From: Aminipila sp963524205
GTDB taxonomy: Bacteria; Bacillota; Clostridia; Peptostreptococcales; Anaerovoracaceae
Assembly: GCA_963524205.1 (NCBI GenBank)
Contig: CAURED010000003.1
Location: 1 to 64,000, forward strand
Length of the DNA stretch: 64,000 nucleotides
Reading direction: 5' to 3'
The position numbers were made by a program, and so were the translations under genes. Shown in pieces: positions 59,629-64,000 of the stretch (positions within the stretch are counted from its first letter, which is position 1; each line of letters begins with the position of its first letter). The notes under the pieces were generated by a model. The model was not told the DNA's origin. It was given only the letters and a program-made list of their open reading frames with translations, and did not search any database.

Positions 59629-59763
59629 CTCGACTCAATCTCCTTTTCTATAACGGACATAGTGGTGCTACCCATAGCAATACTACCATAATTATACAAC
59701 CAATACAAGTTCAAAATAGCCCTAAAATCCCCCATTTTAAGAGTTTTAGGGCCATAATAATTT

Positions 59764-62025
59764 CTATAATTTCATTGTAAGTGCTATTTTCTGTCTATCG
59801 TGGTCGATACTTAAGATTTTAACTTTTACAGTGTCTCCAACAGATACTGCATCCATGGGATGCTTTATAAATTTATTACTTATCTCAGAAATGTGAACTA
59901 ATCCATCATTTTTAACTCCGATATCTACAAAAGCGCCAAAATCTACAACATTACGAACTGTGCCCATCATTTCCATGTCAACTTTTAAATCTTCAAAACT
60001 CCTTACGTCATTTCTGAAAACTACAGCTGGTGCATCTTCTCTAGGGTCTCTGGCAGGCTTCTTTATTTCTTCAATGATGTCTTTTAATGTCATTACACCA
60101 AGGCCCACCTCTTGAGCAAGTTTTTCAATGCTCTTGCCAAGTCCCTTTTTAGGGTCCTCTGGTTTAGTTTCCTTTAATACAGCTAAAGCTGCAAGCCCTT
60201 TTGTACCGGGTTCCACTTTAGCATCCTTTTTATCTATTGGATAAACCACACAGATTTTTTCTTCAATCTCCGTTGCCCCGCCCTGTCTAATCAGCTCCTT
60301 GTCAATACCAAGTTTTTGAAGTACTACATCTGCTGCCGCATAAGACTCAGGATGAACAGAAGTAGAATCAAGTGGATTCTTTCCATCTGCTATTCTCATA
60401 AAACCTGCACACTGCTTAAAAGTTTTTTCTCCTAGTTTTGCAACCTTTAAGAGTTCTTTTCTATTGGTAAATTTACCTGCTTCTTCTCTATAGGCAACAA
60501 TATTCTTCGCTATGCCCATATTAATGCCTGCGATATAGGAAAGAAGTGAAGGGGATGCTGTATTCAAATCAACCCCAACTCTGTTTACGCAGTCTTCTAC
60601 TACATTTGTTAATGCCCCATCTAGAAGATTCTGATCGATATCGTGCTGATACTGACCTACTCCAATACTCTTTGGTGAAATCTTAACAAGTTCTGCAAGG
60701 GGATCCTGAAGCCTTCTGCCTAGTGACATAGCTCCTCTTGTGGTAACATCAAGGTCTGGATATTCTTCAGTTGCCAGTTTTGAAGCTGAATAAACGGATG
60801 CACCTGCTTCATTTACAATAGTATAGCTAATATCATAGTCATTTTTCTTAAGGAAGTTCGCCACAACCTCCTCTGTTTCCCTTGAAGCTGTACCATTGCC
60901 TATTACAATGGTATTAATCTTAAACTTTTCTATCAACTTCTTTAATGCGGCTTCAGTTCCTGCAATATCCTTTTTCGGTTCTGTCGGATATACTGTAGCA
61001 TAAGCTAAAAGCTTACCTGTTTCATTTAAAACGGCTACTTTACAACCAGTTCTGTATCCAGGGTCAATGCTTATGATTCTTGCACCATTAACTGGCGGAA
61101 CCATTAATAGTTTTTCTGTATTTTTAGCAAATACTTTCACAGCATCAAGTTCTGCTCTTTCAGTTAAAACATTTCTCATTTCTCTCTCAATAGAGGGAGC
61201 CATTAATCTCTTGTAAGCATCTACAATGGTATCCTTTAAAAGCTGAACAAATATTGATTTTTCATGTGTGATAACAGCATCTTCTAGCATTAGTTGAAGC
61301 TGTTCTACAGGTGCTACCACCTTAACCTTAAGTTTCTTTTCTTTCTCACCTCTGTTTATAGCAAGAATTCTGTGGTTTGGAATTTTGTCAATGCCTTCCT
61401 GATGTCCATAATACATATCGTAAACAGTTTTTTCATCTGAATCTGCTGCCTCTGTTGAAATTACCCCTGCTTTCTGTGTCTTTTCTCTAACCATTGCTGT
61501 AAGTTCTGGATGATCTGCAACCATTTCTGCAATAATATCCATGGCTCCCTGAATGGCCTGTTCAGCAGTTTCAACACCTTTGTCCTCGTCTATGTATGGC
61601 ATTGCCAGTTCTTCAATAGTACCTGATTGAATTTCCTGTGCATAAAAGATAAGTGCTAAAGGCTCCAATCCCTTTTCCTTTGCTTTTGAGGCTCTTGTAG
61701 CCTTCTTTTGCTTATAAGGCTTGTAAAGGTCCTCTACTCTCTGTAACACTTCTGCTTTTTCAATTTCTGCCTTTAGTTCATCTGTTAATTTCCCCTGCTC
61801 GTCAATTAGCCTTGTAACTTCTTCTTTTCTATTTTCAAGATTGCGCAGATAAGTAAGTCTTTCGTCCATATCACGTAGTATTACGTCTGAAAGTCCTCCA
61901 GTTACTTCTTTTCTATAACGTGCAATAAACGGAATAGTATTCCCCTCATCTATAAGCTTTACTGTATTTTCAACCTGTGAAATCTTTACAGAAAATTCCT
62001 GGGCCAATTTTTCAATAATGTTCAT
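59764..62025 (-). CDS. tex: Tex family RNA-binding transcription accessory protein
   Basis: The protein has 753 residues. It has an N-terminal Tex helical domain, a YqgF/RNase-H-like domain (about 325-450; 'ISIDPGYRTGCKVAVL'), helix-hairpin-helix motifs (about 500-560, 'LNTASPSLLSYIAGINMGIAKNIV') and a C-terminal S1 RNA-binding domain ('GTVRNVVDFGAFVDIGVKNDGLVHISEIS'). It binds RNA and acts in transcription elongation or recovery. The length and layout are as in the family. AAAAGGAATTAAAAA precedes the ATG. Confidence 0.95.
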   Translation of the reverse strand: MNIIEKLAQEFSVKISQVENTVKLIDEGNTIPFIARYRKEVTGGLSDVILRDMDERLTYLRNLENRKEEVTRLIDEQGKLTDELKAEIEKAEVLQRVEDLYKPYKQKKATRASKAKEKGLEPLALIFYAQEIQSGTIEELAMPYIDEDKGVETAEQAIQGAMDIIAEMVADHPELTAMVREKTQKAGVISTEAADSDEKTVYDMYYGHQEGIDKIPNHRILAINRGEKEKKLKVKVVAPVEQLQLMLEDAVITHEKSIFVQLLKDTIVDAYKRLMAPSIEREMRNVLTERAELDAVKVFAKNTEKLLMVPPVNGARIISIDPGYRTGCKVAVLNETGKLLAYATVYPTEPKKDIAGTEAALKKLIEKFKINTIVIGNGTASRETEEVVANFLKKNDYDISYTIVNEAGASVYSASKLATEEYPDLDVTTRGAMSLGRRLQDPLAELVKISPKSIGVGQYQHDIDQNLLDGALTNVVEDCVNRVGVDLNTASPSLLSYIAGINMGIAKNIVAYREEAGKFTNRKELLKVAKLGEKTFKQCAGFMRIADGKNPLDSTSVHPESYAAADVVLQKLGIDKELIRQGGATEIEEKICVVYPIDKKDAKVEPGTKGLAALAVLKETKPEDPKKGLGKSIEKLAQEVGLGVMTLKDIIEEIKKPARDPREDAPAVVFRNDVRSFEDLKVDMEMMGTVRNVVDFGAFVDIGVKNDGLVHISEISNKFIKHPMDAVSVGDTVKVKILSIDHDRQKIALTMKL

Positions 62026-62058
62026 TTTTTAATTCCTTTTCCCTACATAAATTTATAA

Positions 62059-63181
62059 TCAATCCTTAAATTTTAACTTCTCATTGATAAAATAATCGAT
62101 TTCCCCATCCATAACCGCCTGGACATTACCGACTTCCGCTCCTGTTCGGTGGTCCTTAACCATTGTATAAGGCTGGAATACATAAGAACGAATCTGGCTT
62201 CCCCATGTGTTTTGTGAAAAATCTCCTTTAAGTTCCTTTAGATTATCCTTATGCTCCTGTTCTGCTAGTTCAGTTAACTTGGCTTTCAATACCTTCATAG
62301 CCATATCCTTGTTTTGATGCTGACTTCGCTCATTCTGACAAGTAACTACAATATTGGTTGGTAAGTGTGTAATTCGAATAGCCGAATCTGTCTTATTTAC
62401 ATGCTGTCCGCCGGCGCCACTGGAACGATAAGTATCTATTCGTAAATCTTCAGGATCAATTTCTATATTTATATCATCATCAAGTTCAGGCATTACTTCC
62501 AGTGAAGCAAAAGAGGTTTGCCTCTTTCCTTGCGCATTGAACGGAGAGATGCGAACTAATCTGTGAACCCCACGTTCATTTTTTAAATATCCATATGCAT
62601 TTTCACCTTCTACAATTACAGTGGCACTTTTAATACCTGCCTCCGTATCATCTTGAAGGTCAATCACCTTAGTTTTATAACCTTTCTTCTCTGCCCAACG
62701 TGTGTACATCCGAAGAAGCATCTCTGCCCAATCCATAGCATCAACACCACCAGTGCCTGCATGGACCGTAAAGATAGCACTATTACTGTCATACTCCCCA
62801 GTTAATAATGTTTTTAATCTAACTTCCTCTACTTTGGCTTTGTAGCTTTCATATGCTTCTTTTATTTCTTCCGCCATATGGGCATTTTCTTCTGCAGAAG
62901 AATCAGCTTCGCTTTCTTCTGCCATTTCTATAAGGACTTCAATATCCTCTAAAGCCCGCTCCAAATCTCTGTAACCGGTAACTGTATTTTCTAAAGACTT
63001 CTTTTCCTTCAGTAGTTTTTGTGCGGCTTCATGATCCTCCCAAAATCCATCTATCTGAGTCTTTATTTCTATTTCTTCTAATCTGCTCTCTAACCCTGCC
63101 AGGTCAAAGAGACTCACCTACCTCTGTCAAATTTGCCTTAGCCGCAGGCAGGCCGTATTTTATCTGATCTAATTCAACCAT
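62059..63181 (-). CDS. prfB: Peptide chain release factor 2, programmed +1 frameshift
   Basis: The gene begins at 63181 (ATG, AAAGGA upstream) and reads 25 codons (MVELDQIKYG...VGESL) to the site CTT TGA C (63103-63109). There the ribosome shifts +1 from CTT, skipping a T, and continues in the second frame with DLAGLESRL. The full protein has about 373 residues. RF2 reads UGA/UAA stops; low RF2 slows reading of the UGA and favours the shift, a classic autoregulation. A Shine-Dalgarno-like GAGGTAGGTGAG lies just before the site. The GGQ motif (SSGAGGQHVNKT) and SPF tripeptide (RISPFNAQG) are intact. Confidence 0.93.
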
Positions 63182-63323
63182 ATAAAATTCCTTTCTTATA
63201 TATTTCATCCCCAAATATTAATATTTGATTCTGAACCCCAATTACAAAGGGCGCAGGGAATTTTTCGTTATGCAAGGCGCACAGAGTCACTGACAACACA
63301 GCAGAACGGAAAATTAACAAGCT
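63182..63323. other. secA-prfB intergenic region
   Basis: The DNA between secA and prfB is partly GC-richer (about 63247-63305, with GGGCGCAGGGAATTTTTCG). No ORF or clear terminator is evident. The two genes are usually co-transcribed in Firmicutes. Confidence 0.4.
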
Positions 63324-64000
63324 CTATTTGTTCATGCAGCAGTTCTTATACTTTTTGCCACTACCACATGGGCATAAATCATTTCTACCCACTTTTTCTT
63401 CTGTTCTTCTGATTGGTTCGTGCTTTTGTTCTCTCTCTGGAATCTGAGTCTGATCTGGCATTCCTCCAGTTGAAGCGCTGCTTGCCATCCCTTCCTCGTG
63501 GTATTCTTCTTTCCTGCCTTCCCCTGCTTCCATAATTTTCCTTCTTTCAGCATTTGTCTGAATAGTAACATTGTAGCAGAACTTGACAGTATCCTCCTTG
63601 ATGGCCTGTATCATAAGCTCAAACATATCAAATCCTTCATTTGAGTAAGCCGCTGCAGGATCTTGCTGCCCTAATGCACGAAGATTGATACCATTTCTAA
63701 GCTGATCCATATCATCAATATGATCCATCCACTTGTTATCAACAACTCTGATCAGAATCATTCTCTCTAATTCACGTATTCTATCAATACCTATTTCTGC
63801 TTCTTTTTCAGCATATAGTTTTTCAAATGCTTCATAAGTATCTTCTTTTAGCTGTTCTACTGTAAGATTCTGAATTTCCTCCTGAGAATAATGTAAGTTT
63901 TCATCAAATCTCACACATAATTTCTTCAAGTTTTTACCCAAAGTTTCCAAATCCCATTCCTCAGCATATCTTGATGCTACAGTTATTGGTTCAACGGTTT
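63324..64000 (-). CDS. secA: Preprotein translocase ATPase SecA, C-terminal part
   Basis: The reading frame runs off the right edge (in-frame residues TVEPITVASRYAEEWDL precede the visible part), so only about the last 225 residues of SecA are seen. The helical scaffold/wing region 'ERMILIRVVDNKWMDHIDDMDQLRNG' is followed by the typical variable acidic linker and the zinc-binding SEC-C motif 'CPCGSGKKYKNCC' at the end, which contacts SecB-like chaperones, ribosomes or lipids. It drives protein export through SecYEG. It lies directly upstream of prfB. Confidence 0.93.
   Translation of the reverse strand, partial: TVEPITVASRYAEEWDLETLGKNLKKLCVRFDENLHYSQEEIQNLTVEQLKEDTYEAFEKLYAEKEAEIGIDRIRELERMILIRVVDNKWMDHIDDMDQLRNGINLRALGQQDPAAAYSNEGFDMFELMIQAIKEDTVKFCYNVTIQTNAERRKIMEAGEGRKEEYHEEGMASSASTGGMPDQTQIPEREQKHEPIRRTEEKVGRNDLCPCGSGKKYKNCCMNK

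Overview
The window comes from an AT-rich anaerobic Firmicute, most likely a clostridium. The evidence is the low GC content, AGGAGG-type ribosome binding sites, an adenosylcobalamin-dependent ribonucleotide reductase, FabK-type fatty acid synthesis, AddB, PadR/HAAS regulation, SLH-anchored surface proteins and many amino-acid or amine fermentation genes. Protein motifs recall the Anaerovoracaceae (Family XIII) group, but that placement is an inference. Most genes lie on the minus strand.

Layout, left to right. Positions 1-12100 hold a partial C_GCAxxG_C_C-type gene, two very large tandem paralogous cell-surface zinc exopeptidases (M28+M14+SLH and M14+SLH) that share 5' leaders and terminators, a small NTF2-like protein, an EamA transporter and a zinc-ribbon protein. 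Positions 12100-15300 hold a candidate structured RNA, nrdJ with a pair of NrdR boxes on its promoter, a DUF898-like mini-protein and tRNA-Gly(CCC). Positions 15400-33500 hold one large ethanolamine-utilisation microcompartment operon. In transcription order it runs GNAT gene, eutP, S, V, W, A, B, C, L, K, E, M, M, T, D(pduL), a conserved eut protein, N, pduS, pduT, eutH, Q, J. Two terminator-bearing leaders, before eutS and before eutA, fit EutVW antitermination. Positions 33500-38200 hold a decayed SLH gene end with palindromic DNA, tRNA-Thr(CGT), a PadR/HAAS pair, nudC, a Crp-type regulator and a divergent pair of small DMT transporters. Positions 38231-41587 hold addB. Positions 41748-48951 hold a fatty acid synthesis operon (fabH-K-D-G-F-Z). 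It ends in a gene fusing a MarR/FabT-like regulator to a nitronate-monooxygenase/FabK-like flavin domain, and a FabT-like operator sits just after the operon promoter. A GT4 lipid-type glycosyltransferase and a PpaX-like phosphatase follow. Positions 51250-57648 hold a 3-hydroxybutyrate/short-chain acyl utilisation cluster (hydroxyacyl-CoA dehydrogenase, CoA transferase A/B, GntP permease, 3-hydroxybutyrate dehydrogenase) with a sigma-54 promoter and its own sigma-54 activator. Positions 57900-64000 hold a small acidic protein, a lone sodium-pump decarboxylase beta subunit, tex, prfB with its programmed +1 frameshift, and the 3' end of secA.

How the parts work together. The eut operon encodes ethanolamine import (EutH), deamination (EutBC with reactivase EutA and cobalamin adenosyltransferase EutT), aldehyde oxidation (EutE), acetyl-phosphate formation (PduL) and shell proteins (EutS, L, K, M, M, N, PduT). 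No alcohol dehydrogenase (EutG) is seen, whereas the electron-conducting pair PduS/PduT is present, which suggests a different redox outlet. The most unusual observations are the MarR-flavoprotein fusion in the fab operon with its matching operator, the eut shell protein with a Rho_N/SAP-like tail, and the pseudoknot-like RNA downstream of nrdJ.
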